Source: an uncultured Mollicutes bacterium (GTDB lineage Bacteria > Bacillota_I > Bacilli_A > Acholeplasmatales > Anaeroplasmataceae). From it: DNA of 64,000 nucleotides. The stretch is from positions 1-64,000 of the forward strand of contig UQGR01000003.1 of NCBI GenBank assembly GCA_900540705.1, given 5' to 3'. Positions 16,661-25,187 of this stretch are shown here, piece by piece (the first letter of the stretch is position 1; each line of letters starts with the position of its first letter). Position numbers and translations under genes: made by a program. The notes beneath the pieces are model-generated. The model did no database searches. It was not told the origin of the DNA and saw nothing but the letters and a program-made list of their open reading frames with translations.

Positions 16661-17422
16661 TTATAGCCAGATTGCCCAGTCTCCGTAATTGAAGGTTCCA
16701 GCCCCATGATGAAGTTTCCCAGTATGTTTAAGCTCTCTTAAAGCATTTCGCATTCGTATTACGATTTCAGGTTGAATATCTAAGGAATGATGTGCGGGAA
16801 ATATTTTTTTACTTGGAAGCTGTGCAATATATTCCAAGGATTCTAGATAGGCCGTTGGATCTGTGGATGAGTAGTAAGCAAATAGCGTATCCTTATAGAC
16901 CAAATCCCCAGTAAATAAATATCCATTTTCTTTTTCCCAAAAGCACATATGTCCAGGGGAATGCCCAGGAGTATGGAGAACCTCTATGCTCCTATTTCCT
17001 AAGTCGATTTTCTCACCGCCTGATAATATTTTAGTAGGAGTTCCCTGAAATAATTCATAACGACTTATATCAAAATTCTTAGGAATATCACAACGGTCAA
17101 GAACCATACTTTTGATGGTTTGAATAGAAAGAGGAAATTTTCCACATAACCAGTCTAGCTCATTCTTATGAGCATAGAAATTAGAAAAATATTTGTGTCC
17201 TCCAATATGATCCCAATGAATGTGAGTTGCAATAGCAATGATGGGTGTATTAGTCAAGGTTTTAACTACATTGTAAATATTTTCAATACCAAGTCCAGTA
17301 TCGATGAATAGACTTTTTTTATTACCTATCAAGAGATAGCAATGTGTTTCTTCCCAATGCTTATACTCACTAATGATATAGGTTTTTTCATCAATTCTAT
17401 CAATTGTAAACCAGTCATCCAT
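16661..17422 (-). CDS. Metallo-beta-lactamase-fold hydrolase
   Basis: 253 residues. The metal site is complete: HIHWDHIGGH gives H67-x-H69-x-D71-H72 (initial T-H dipeptide at 66-67), HTPGHSPGH supplies the next histidine, FTGDLV the bridging Asp, and FPAHH the last His. This is the glyoxalase II-like branch of MBL-fold enzymes, probably cytoplasmic because no signal peptide is visible. A GGAAGGGG ribosome site lies about 9 nt before the ATG. The substrate is not deducible; a thioester or lactone hydrolase is equally possible. Confidence 0.87.
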   Translation of the reverse strand: MDDWFTIDRIDEKTYIISEYKHWEETHCYLLIGNKKSLFIDTGLGIENIYNVVKTLTNTPIIAIATHIHWDHIGGHKYFSNFYAHKNELDWLCGKFPLSIQTIKSMVLDRCDIPKNFDISRYELFQGTPTKILSGGEKIDLGNRSIEVLHTPGHSPGHMCFWEKENGYLFTGDLVYKDTLFAYYSSTDPTAYLESLEYIAQLPSKKIFPAHHSLDIQPEIVIRMRNALRELKHTGKLHHGAGTFNYGDWAIWL

Positions 17423-17503
17423 TTTTGTCTACCCCTTCCTTAAGTTATTTTTATTATATTGTATAGTTTGTTTAATTACAATCCCTATGAATAAAAGGTT
17501 TAA

Positions 17504-17533
17504 TTGACAAGAAGCATAAATAAATGTTAGAAT
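17504..17533 (+). promoter_or_regulatory. Sigma-A-type promoter in the 17423-17902 gap
   Basis: TTGACA (17504-17509), an 18-nt spacer and TAGAAT (17528-17533). It precedes a possible 20-codon peptide and lies about 370 nt upstream of the secreted protein gene. Apart from these and a GGAAAGGAG with no good start after it (17686-17694), the gap shows only AT-rich sequence. Confidence 0.6.
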
Positions 17534-17570
17534 AAATGTAAGAAGAGATGAGTAAAGAGGGTGATAATCA

Positions 17571-17633
17571 ATGTTAAATTTATCTACTAAATTTGATATT
17601 AAAATAAGAATGAATCCTTTTGTTTTTAAATGA
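17571..17633 (+). CDS. Possible 20-residue peptide or leader
   Basis: ATG 17571 is preceded by AGAGGGTGAT (spacing about 5) and by a good promoter 40 nt upstream. It encodes MLNLSTKFDI followed by KIRMNPFVFK, then TGA. It could be a leader peptide, a quorum-type peptide or chance. Homology was not recognised. Confidence 0.25.
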   Translation: MLNLSTKFDIKIRMNPFVFK

Positions 17634-17902
17634 TAGAAGCAAAAGGAGTATACTTCAATTTATTTAGTTTTATCCAATGACACTCGGAAAGGAGTAATAT
17701 CAAAACCATTTTTCTTATTTTGAAATGTGGTGTTATTTGGATGTTAAAAAAGAAAGAAGCCTTTTTTATTTATTAGGATATTTTTAAACATTTATTTATG
17801 TATTCTGTATTTACTTTTTAAAAATTACATTATTTAAAATTTTTTAGTATTAAATTTATGAATTATAGAAGTGAAAAAAATAAAAAAAGGAGAATAATTC
17901 TA

Positions 17903-19432
17903 ATGAGAAAAATAGTTAAAAAAAGTTTTTTGTTAATATTTATATTAGTCTTTATTTTTACAATTACTATAATTGGGGAAGCTTCTGAAGAAGAAATAGA
18001 CTCATTTGTACCACAAACTACTCAATTAGACGCAAATTATATTAACCCTAAAAAAATTGACTATGGTATAAAGCAGAATCTAGATACAAATAATCTTGAT
18101 CCTTTAGCAATGGATGATTTTGAAAATAAATCTATTTTAGAGGGAAATCAGAGTGAAGTGATATATACAAATGATAGTGGCACCTATAAAATTAAAGAAT
18201 ATAATGAGGTTAGTGAAGGTAATTTAATAACTCCACTAAATGATAGTAATGAAGATAATGATTCTTTTAAGAATGCAACCTGCATTCATCCTGCACAAGG
18301 TACGCATTATTATAGTCTGAGTACTAGTGCTAGAGGTACAATTAGTCAAAAAAGTGGTATGTGGGGTAAAAAGTATATCGATACAGATTATTACTATATA
18401 GACGTTATCCTGACTGGAAGAATAGAAATTAAATTATCTAATATTCCAACGGATTGTGATTATGATTTGAAATTATATAGGCAACCTAATACAACCAACT
18501 CTAGTTATGATTCTTGTGAAACAATTGCGACTTCAAATAATGCATCCAATAGAGATGAGAAAATTATTAAGGACGTAAGTGCAGGAACTTATTATATTCA
18601 AGTGTATTCTTATAACGACAAAACTTGGAATAATACTGAGTATTATAATTTAAGTGTCTATGTGGCAGAAAATCAAGAATATGAAGATATGTTATATAGC
18701 ATTCCTAATGGAAAAAAAACAGGGGATTTAGGTGCGCTATGGTTGTGTGACTTTACCCCTATGGGGATTACGCCTACTGGGTTCTCAAATGATTCCACTC
18801 GTACGTATTATTCTTGTTATGACACTTATCCTATGATTAGGAATTTAGCAAAAAACTATAAAAATGTAGATTTCACTTATGCAATTTTATATATTTGGAA
18901 TTTGGAAGTAAGAACTGCAATTTATGAACTTACAAAAAAAATGTTAAATTATATTGAAGGATATAGTGAGTGGCAAAATAATAAAAATGAAAAAGTTAAT
19001 ATGTGTTTTAATGCGTCTGGTATTATACTATCCATAGGAAGCATGGCTGCTACATTTCCTCCAGCAGCAATAGGGCTCGGAGTAGCAGGATTAGCCACTG
19101 CCGTGGTTGGAGTAGTAGTTAATCATTTTATGCCTAGTGCATGGGACGTTAACAAAGTTAATTTGAGGGAGTACCTAATTAATTTGAAATCTGCAATGGA
19201 GGTTGGAAAGGGGACTTCTGGGGAAGAAGTGGTAATGATGAAGATAAAATATCATTTTTCAGATAAGTTTGATTGGGGAACCAAAAGGTATATAGATTAT
19301 GCACCAAAATATGAAAATACTAATAACTTATATAATGAGGATAAGATACCTGCACATATTATAGGTCAACCTTTAATGGGGAAAACGACAGGAATTAAGT
19401 CTATAGAAGATATAGAAGGTATGTTTAAATAA
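17903..19432 (+). CDS. Secreted PPC-domain protein with a C-terminal hydrophobic glycine/alanine segment
   Basis: 509 residues from ATG 17903 (GGAG 10 nt upstream). The signal peptide is RKIVKKSFLLIFILVFIF up to about residue 32. A low-complexity Asn/Asp-rich propeptide-like region follows. A PPC-type beta-sandwich (about 120-255) reads DTDYYYIDV, DYDLKLYRQ and SAGTYYIQVYSYN, the usual PPC strands. The C-terminal half is unrecognised and includes a 35-residue hydrophobic Gly/Ala run (IILSIGSMAATFPP followed by AAIGLGVAGLATAVVG) that resembles a membrane-inserting helix pair. No protease catalytic motif was found. The gene overlaps the next membrane gene by 1 nt, is very AT-rich, and is probably acquired. 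An exotoxin or bacteriocin-like role is only a guess. Confidence 0.6.
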   Translation: MRKIVKKSFLLIFILVFIFTITIIGEASEEEIDSFVPQTTQLDANYINPKKIDYGIKQNLDTNNLDPLAMDDFENKSILEGNQSEVIYTNDSGTYKIKEYNEVSEGNLITPLNDSNEDNDSFKNATCIHPAQGTHYYSLSTSARGTISQKSGMWGKKYIDTDYYYIDVILTGRIEIKLSNIPTDCDYDLKLYRQPNTTNSSYDSCETIATSNNASNRDEKIIKDVSAGTYYIQVYSYNDKTWNNTEYYNLSVYVAENQEYEDMLYSIPNGKKTGDLGALWLCDFTPMGITPTGFSNDSTRTYYSCYDTYPMIRNLAKNYKNVDFTYAILYIWNLEVRTAIYELTKKMLNYIEGYSEWQNNKNEKVNMCFNASGIILSIGSMAATFPPAAIGLGVAGLATAVVGVVVNHFMPSAWDVNKVNLREYLINLKSAMEVGKGTSGEEVVMMKIKYHFSDKFDWGTKRYIDYAPKYENTNNLYNEDKIPAHIIGQPLMGKTTGIKSIEDIEGMFK

Positions 19433-19821
19433 TGAAAGATATTACATCAAGACATTTCAAAAAGTTATTATTATTTTGGTTTTTTTGGCTCATATTATTT
19501 TTGTTTGTTATGACTATATTTATAGGCACAGGTGAATTTATATTATCTATTCCATGGGCTTTTATTAGTCTAGGAATATTAGTCATTATAGGCTTACGTA
19601 TCAAATCATATATATGCTATAAGCATAATACAAATATCTTGGTAGGAACTATAACTAATGTTAGTAGTTACAAGTTATATCAAATAACTATTAAAAGCGA
19701 AAATAACTATTATACTGCTACCTATATATTTATTTCTTCCCACATTAAAAATAAAGTGGGGAAAGAATGTACCTTTGTGATTGACAAACATAAAAAAGCT
19801 TTTATTAAAGACATTAATTAA
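19432..19821 (+). CDS. Small two-helix membrane protein downstream of the secreted protein
   Basis: 129 residues: two hydrophobic helices (about 12-34 and 40-60), then a mostly beta C-terminal domain (NTNILVGTITNVSSYKLYQI onward) with a DUF3592/OB-like look. The ATG overlaps the stop of the secreted PPC gene by 1 nt, so expression is coupled. Such pairing is what an immunity or export helper gene would look like, but the sequence itself does not show this. Not recognised as a named family. Confidence 0.55.
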   Translation: MKDITSRHFKKLLLFWFFWLILFLFVMTIFIGTGEFILSIPWAFISLGILVIIGLRIKSYICYKHNTNILVGTITNVSSYKLYQITIKSENNYYTATYIFISSHIKNKVGKECTFVIDKHKKAFIKDIN

Positions 19822-20111
19822 AAAAAGATAAAAATTATCACTCGAGTTTATTAATTAGAAATTTTAGGGTAAGTTTCATTAAAATTACGAAATTGATATT
19901 CAAATCATAATACTATTATGACACCTCAATAATAGACAAAAAATAATTAGAAGAATAACAATCCTAATAGAGGATTCTTGATTTCATGATTATTAAGTTT
20001 ATTTTAGGGGTGTTTTTTTTATGAAAAAATAGTTAATATAATAAAGCAGTGAAAATATAAATTTTGATTAAGATAATAAAAAGCCTCACCAAGAGATTCT
20101 ATATTTCACTT

Positions 20112-20147
20112 CTCTAATAAAAAAATAAAAAGGAGACTTATGCTCCT
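20112..20147 (-). terminator. Terminator of the tRNA-Trp transcript
   Basis: On the minus strand AGGAG/CTCCT (20143-20147 and 20131-20135) form a short hairpin followed by a long T-rich run. The rest of the gap 19822-20111 holds no supported gene. Confidence 0.6.
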
Positions 20148-20163
20148 CTAAAATCTTAAAAAT

Positions 20164-20238
<75 letters not shown>

Positions 20239-20253
20239 AATTGCACATACAAA

Positions 20254-20282
20254 AGTATATCATATTATTTTATAATTTGCAA
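20254..20282 (-). promoter_or_regulatory. Promoter of tRNA-Trp
   Basis: Minus-strand TTGCAA (20277-20282), a 17-nt spacer and TATACT (20254-20259), ending 15 nt before the tRNA 5' end. Confidence 0.75.
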
Positions 20283-20395
20283 ATTGTTTTTTCAAAATCT
20301 AAAAGTAAAGAATTAATTGAATAAAGTTATACTTTTATTGTTAAAAATGAAATTATTTGGTAAAATAATAATATATTGTGTTAGGGGGTAGTGGT

Positions 20396-23300
20396 ATGCA
20401 GGATATGATTCGGTTCTTTATTGTGTGGGGACCAACCTTATTATTTGTATTCTTTGTATTGCTTGGTATTTTAACAGGTGTACTTAGAGGCTTTAGAAAA
20501 AGCGCTATTCTCTTTGTACATATGTTATTTGCTGGTGTGATATGTTTATGTATTTATATATGGATGACTAAAAATTCTAATCTAGATGGTGAGATGGTTA
20601 AATTCACAAATCAGATACTAGGAAACTTTGATACGAGTTTGCAAAAGATGCTTCAGGTGGATGCTGAACATACAACCTTGCATCAAATGCTTATGGAGCT
20701 AATAACAAACTCCATGGAGGAGGATAAGCTTGAGTATTATCTTGTTATCGATAATGCGGCCTATATTTCAACCCTAGTAGAGATGATATATAGATTCATT
20801 TTGGCTATTTTAGCTTATATCCTTTATGGATTCCTATTATTTATTTTATATATAATCTATTTAATTTTTTATCCAGTTCGTCGGAAAATCAAAAGCCAAA
20901 ACAGAAAATTTCAAAGAGGTGAGGTTTCATATCCTTATCAGCAGCACCGACTTCTTGGCGGTATGGTTGGTGGAATTCGTTCTGCCATTGTTGGTGTGAT
21001 TTCTTTATCCTTTTTAGGAACCTTAATTTTTATCGTTTCTGGAGGTAGTGGTATGCCTAGTAGAAACGAGTTAAAGGATGGAGAATATGTAGTTGAGTTT
21101 AGTGACCCTACTTATAATGAAGTTTATGATTATTATAGCTACATCTGTGAGATGGGAAATACAGGAATATTTCAGGTGTTAAATAACTTCAAGGATTCTA
21201 ATCATACGCCATTTTATTTTTACTTTGCCGATCTTGTTTTACAAGGAAATCTAAACGATGAAACGATGGGAATTAATGAAAAGCTCTATTTGAGAGATGA
21301 GGCAGGGTACTACATTGATTTTTGTAAAAAAACATTGACTTTGGTTTTAAAGTACGCAGATTCAGAAACCATAGATCAAATTCTTTCAGGCCAAAGGGAT
21401 ACGAATACCTTACTGATGGGAGTTTTTAAAGCGATGGAACAACCAGGCTTTTCTGAGGAATTTACCTCTATGATAGAGAATTTTGAGGCAAGACCATTTA
21501 TCACTAATTTATGCTTATCTAGTTTGACCTCTCTAGTTAATCATATTGAATATGCAACAGAAGATCAAACCATTATAAACCTAGTGAATGAACTTTTCAA
21601 AGGTGAAAATTCTATTAAGGTTACGGATTTGGCTACAGAGGCAGATGTTAGAAATTTATTTATAGGTATTGTCAAGATAATCGCTGCTGGAGAGTTAGAA
21701 TTTGATTCAGCAGAAAGCCAGGTTGCTATTAATACCAAATCTACAATTCGATGTGCTCAAGCGCTTTTGCCGACGTTAGAAGAATTATCTCTTTTTGAGA
21801 CAAGGAAGGAAACAGGAAATAAACTTTTAAGTGGATTATACCGTTTTTGTTCTAAAAATTTAGTTACTGAGGATATGGAGCTTCCACAGATACCTGATAC
21901 CATTATTTGGGTGGATGAATTCAAATTGCTTTTAGAGGCCTGTGATCCGTTACTAAGTATTACTTATCAAATCTATGATGACGATCAAGCAAAATTAATA
22001 GATAATTTCTTATATTTGTTTGAAGGTACTCAGGCGCTAGAAATGGAAGCAGAGTATGACCGATTAACAGGGCTATTGAAGGAATCTAATCTATTGGATG
22101 TGGTTTTTAAATCCTCTCTTGTAGGCAATCAAATCGATAATTTGCTTTTAGGTATGACTGGAAATAATGAGGCCTCTATTCCCAAGAACATTACCTATAT
22201 TGGGGATAACGGAGAATGTCAAACCTTATTGAAATGCTTCAAAAATTTATTGAAAAATGGTGGGGCAGACCTTTATTACAATATGACGGAAGCTGAAGAG
22301 CTAAACTCAAGCAATTTTTTGGCTATTTTTAATACGTTAACTAAGGATATAACACCAGAGGATACAACCGATGATGCCACTCTTGTAAAGGAACTATTAA
22401 AGTCAAAGCTTCTCCACTATATGATTTCTGCCTATTTATCCTATTCTACCTTTGGAAAATTTGAAATTTATATGCCAAAGGATTCTGTGGATTTGATTGT
22501 AGAGGGAACAGGAGAAAATCAAAAGACTTACCGAATACTAAAGCATTCTGAAATAGAATTTATTACAGATATGATGGTAAACTGCTCTGATGTTTTTGCA
22601 GAAATAATTGATCAGCCTGATCAGATAGATTATGCTAAGCTAATGTCTAATCCTTATATCCTAAATACTTTTAAGGAGTCCCTATTATTGCAGGGAACCT
22701 TGGCTAATCTGATGATTCATCTATCTCGGGATGAAAAGACGATTATTTTGCCATATGGATACGATGATCCAGAGGTTTGGTTAAGTCATCAGGGAGAAGT
22801 AGGAGAAATTGAAAATCTGATTGACGCTGTTGGAAAGCTTGCTAAGGTTGAGGATGAAAACGGAGAAGCATTAATTAATTCTTTAATGAATGGTAATTTA
22901 AGTGCCAATACATTACTGGATTTAGAAAATTCAATTATTCATGATATTTGTAGCTCTAAGGTGTTAAGGTATACTGTGAGTGATATGGTGACAGATCTTG
23001 GTAGTGATGGCTTTGCAATTATTGTTGCGTATGGCTCTTTAGAAGAGGCAAACGCGCCTACCATAGATGCGTCAAAGCAGGTTAATGTAATTCAAACGGA
23101 AGAGCTATATGATATTTTTACTCAGCTTAAACAATATATTCGTTTTGGTGAAAATGATGAAGTGAAAATAAGATATAATGAAATCTTTAAAAATAAGGAA
23201 CAAATTTGTAATAACCTGACCATTTCTGCTACCTTGATTCATCAAATTTTAGGATATTCTACAGAAGAGAAAAATTATTTAGTGGTTCCTCAGGAATATA

Positions 23301-24814
23301 AGGATGATTTTGAAAAGATAAAGACCTCAAGTGAGTTGAGTGGTAATGTTTGGTTTGGTGTATCAAACTCTCCTTTAGATGATGAGCTTTATCTAATGTT
23401 CACAGCCTTAGAAAACTCTTTGGATAAGGATGAATTTGGGAATATTCCAGAGGACTTTGATATTGCTGAGGCAATGGGGTCCACCTTAAAGATTCAAAAA
23501 GAAAGTATGGAAGGAATCAGTTCATCTACTATTCTTAATGCCTCTTTAACAAAAAGAATTGCAGAAATCTTTGATATTCCAAGTGAGGTATATCTAAAGG
23601 AAATGCTTTCAAAGGAGGAAATTATTCTTTTCTTTGATGCCTTATTCAGCTTCTTTGATTCCCAAACCATAATTGTTGAGGAATTAAATCAAGCCATCGC
23701 AGATTTTGAAATTACTCAGCAAACCTTAACGACAATTTTGAAATCTAAGATTATGCAAACGACAATCTCTCAAAACCTTCTTGAGGCAGATATTCTAACC
23801 ATTCCAGAAGTTGTTTTAAAGGATTGCACATTGTATGATGGAACGTCTATCTCTCGGATAGAGCTCGAGGAGCTGGATCGACTATTTGATTCCATTTTTG
23901 CAACAACCGAAGGAAGCATCAGTGCTTCACGCTTTGATTTAGATGCCATCGTACTTCCGAAAACAAAACAAAAGGCAGACCAGCTTACCAATTCCTTAAT
24001 CGTATCAGCCACTTTATCTAAAAAAATTATAGAGCTCAATATTACGGAAAAATTAATTATTCCAGATGAGGCTTTCCAAAACTATAGCTTCCAAGGAGCC
24101 TTAACCCTGGAGTCCTATATCACCCAATCAGAGCTATCAGCTTTAGTTCTTGCGTTCACAGTTGGAATGCAGGTGGAGGATATCAATAATTTAAGCTTAG
24201 ATACCATTCTTATTCCTAAGACTGAGGATGAAAAGGCTGCGGTTGTAGATAGTGAAATCATGATAACAACCATCAGTAAGGCTGTTTTATCCCAAGAAAA
24301 GGTAAGTATTGCAGTAAACAGCTCTTGTTTAGATATCTCAAAACAATACAATCAACAACAGATAGGAATTCTATCTAAGGAAGAAATTCTTGCAATCATT
24401 GAAGGATTTGAGAAACTGGGAACTGGAGATTTTGAGAACATTTCCTTTGAAATTAGAGATATTTTAATGGCTGAAAATCGAACAGAACTTTTAAAGGCTC
24501 TTGCAGCATCAGAGGTATATCGTTCTATCCTTTCCTCAACCTTAGGCGAGGAACGTACCTATCAGTCCTTCGAATTTAGAAATTATGAGTTGTTCTGGGC
24601 GGGACAGGAATCTATCCTTATTGAGGTAGATGGAAGCTCTATGACGTATTATTATAATCAAAAGGATTTAGGAATCCTTTTAGGAACTCATTATTTGATT
24701 CAGTATCCAGAAGTGCCGACAGATTCCTATACTTCCTTTACCTTAGATCAGGCAAATAGTTATCTTTGTAGTAAGGCAGATATTTTGGCATTACAGGGAA
24801 TTGTCCTTGTCTAA
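20396..24814 (+). CDS. Large CvpA-like membrane protein with repeat-rich extracellular region
   Basis: 1472 residues. The N-terminal ~230 residues hold about four helices and a CvpA-like pattern: GILTGVLRGFRKSAILF at about 25-45, a middle helix pair, then GGMVGGIRSAIVGVI. The remaining ~1240 residues are hydrophilic, mostly helical and free of Cys-rich or catalytic motifs. From about residue 850, degenerate units of roughly 75-85 residues recur around SxIMxTTISxxLL, LxIPxxxL and a LxxEEI...F motif, for example SKIMQTTISQNLL, NSLIVSATLSKKII and SEIMITTISKAVL. ATG 20396 has AGGGGG 7 nt upstream. The gene is monocistronic with a terminator. Topology suggests a wall-facing scaffold; function unknown. 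Confidence 0.8.
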   Translation: MQDMIRFFIVWGPTLLFVFFVLLGILTGVLRGFRKSAILFVHMLFAGVICLCIYIWMTKNSNLDGEMVKFTNQILGNFDTSLQKMLQVDAEHTTLHQMLMELITNSMEEDKLEYYLVIDNAAYISTLVEMIYRFILAILAYILYGFLLFILYIIYLIFYPVRRKIKSQNRKFQRGEVSYPYQQHRLLGGMVGGIRSAIVGVISLSFLGTLIFIVSGGSGMPSRNELKDGEYVVEFSDPTYNEVYDYYSYICEMGNTGIFQVLNNFKDSNHTPFYFYFADLVLQGNLNDETMGINEKLYLRDEAGYYIDFCKKTLTLVLKYADSETIDQILSGQRDTNTLLMGVFKAMEQPGFSEEFTSMIENFEARPFITNLCLSSLTSLVNHIEYATEDQTIINLVNELFKGENSIKVTDLATEADVRNLFIGIVKIIAAGELEFDSAESQVAINTKSTIRCAQALLPTLEELSLFETRKETGNKLLSGLYRFCSKNLVTEDMELPQIPDTIIWVDEFKLLLEACDPLLSITYQIYDDDQAKLIDNFLYLFEGTQALEMEAEYDRLTGLLKESNLLDVVFKSSLVGNQIDNLLLGMTGNNEASIPKNITYIGDNGECQTLLKCFKNLLKNGGADLYYNMTEAEELNSSNFLAIFNTLTKDITPEDTTDDATLVKELLKSKLLHYMISAYLSYSTFGKFEIYMPKDSVDLIVEGTGENQKTYRILKHSEIEFITDMMVNCSDVFAEIIDQPDQIDYAKLMSNPYILNTFKESLLLQGTLANLMIHLSRDEKTIILPYGYDDPEVWLSHQGEVGEIENLIDAVGKLAKVEDENGEALINSLMNGNLSANTLLDLENSIIHDICSSKVLRYTVSDMVTDLGSDGFAIIVAYGSLEEANAPTIDASKQVNVIQTEELYDIFTQLKQYIRFGENDEVKIRYNEIFKNKEQICNNLTISATLIHQILGYSTEEKNYLVVPQEYKDDFEKIKTSSELSGNVWFGVSNSPLDDELYLMFTALENSLDKDEFGNIPEDFDIAEAMGSTLKIQKESMEGISSSTILNASLTKRIAEIFDIPSEVYLKEMLSKEEIILFFDALFSFFDSQTIIVEELNQAIADFEITQQTLTTILKSKIMQTTISQNLLEADILTIPEVVLKDCTLYDGTSISRIELEELDRLFDSIFATTEGSISASRFDLDAIVLPKTKQKADQLTNSLIVSATLSKKIIELNITEKLIIPDEAFQNYSFQGALTLESYITQSELSALVLAFTVGMQVEDINNLSLDTILIPKTEDEKAAVVDSEIMITTISKAVLSQEKVSIAVNSSCLDISKQYNQQQIGILSKEEILAIIEGFEKLGTGDFENISFEIRDILMAENRTELLKALAASEVYRSILSSTLGEERTYQSFEFRNYELFWAGQESILIEVDGSSMTYYYNQKDLGILLGTHYLIQYPEVPTDSYTSFTLDQANSYLCSKADILALQGIVLV

Positions 24815-24828
24815 ACTTTAGCTTTGAG

Positions 24829-24859
24829 ACACAGATGTTTTATACGTCTGTGTTTTTTA
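24829..24859 (+). terminator. Terminator after the CvpA-like gene
   Basis: A nine-pair stem beginning ACACAGA (24829-24835) and closing with TCTGTGT (24847-24853) is followed by six Ts. Confidence 0.9.
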
Positions 24860-25056
24860 TTTGTTTAAAAATAAAAGTCTTTTCTTTCAGGGATAATTTT
24901 AAAAAAATGAAAATTTTTCACAAAAATTCAATTATAAATAAAATTTATAGAATAATTGGTAAAAACTGGTAAAATCCATCGAAATTGGTCGAAATGCAGT
25001 CAAGTTAACTTTACATTTTGCTTGTCAATAGAAAAAATGATAAATTTTTTTTATAG

Positions 25057-25070
25057 TTTTTCTAGAAAAA
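25057..25070. repeat. Perfect 14-bp palindrome upstream of nrdD
   Basis: TTTTTCTAGAAAAA lies 130 bp before nrdD and about 50 bp before its -10 box, so it could be an operator. A TCGAAATTGG/TCGAAATGC near-repeat (24978-24998) and GGTAAAAACTGGTAAAA (24959-24975) are nearby. No NrdR-box consensus was seen in the 24860-25187 gap. Confidence 0.4.
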
Positions 25071-25119
25071 ATTAAATAGAATAATAATGATATTTTCATA
25101 GTGCTTTCATATTTTTGTG

Positions 25120-25128
25120 TGCTATAAT
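25120..25128 (+). promoter_or_regulatory. Extended -10 promoter of nrdDG
   Basis: TGCTATAAT (TGn-TATAAT) with no strong -35; leader of about 50 nt, then AAGGAGG before nrdD. Confidence 0.65.
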
Positions 25129-25187
25129 AGGGATACTCTTGTGAGCTGAACGATAAGAATTTTCTAAAATTTTAAGGAGGTTATAGT

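Noticed and set aside
17686..17787. GGAAAGGAG (17686-17694) and a 20-codon frame starting ATG 17723
   Set aside because: No start codon at a suitable distance from the ribosome-like site, and the later ATG has none of its own; no recognised product.
19948..19985. AAGAA...AGGATTCTT hairpin with a bulge
   Set aside because: No T-tract follows and the bulge weakens the stem; it could be a folding accident in AT-rich sequence.
20006..20032. AGGGGTG followed by ATGAAAAAATAG, a three-codon frame with good ribosome site
   Set aside because: The frame ends after MKK. It could be a decayed gene start, but nothing after it resembles a coding sequence.
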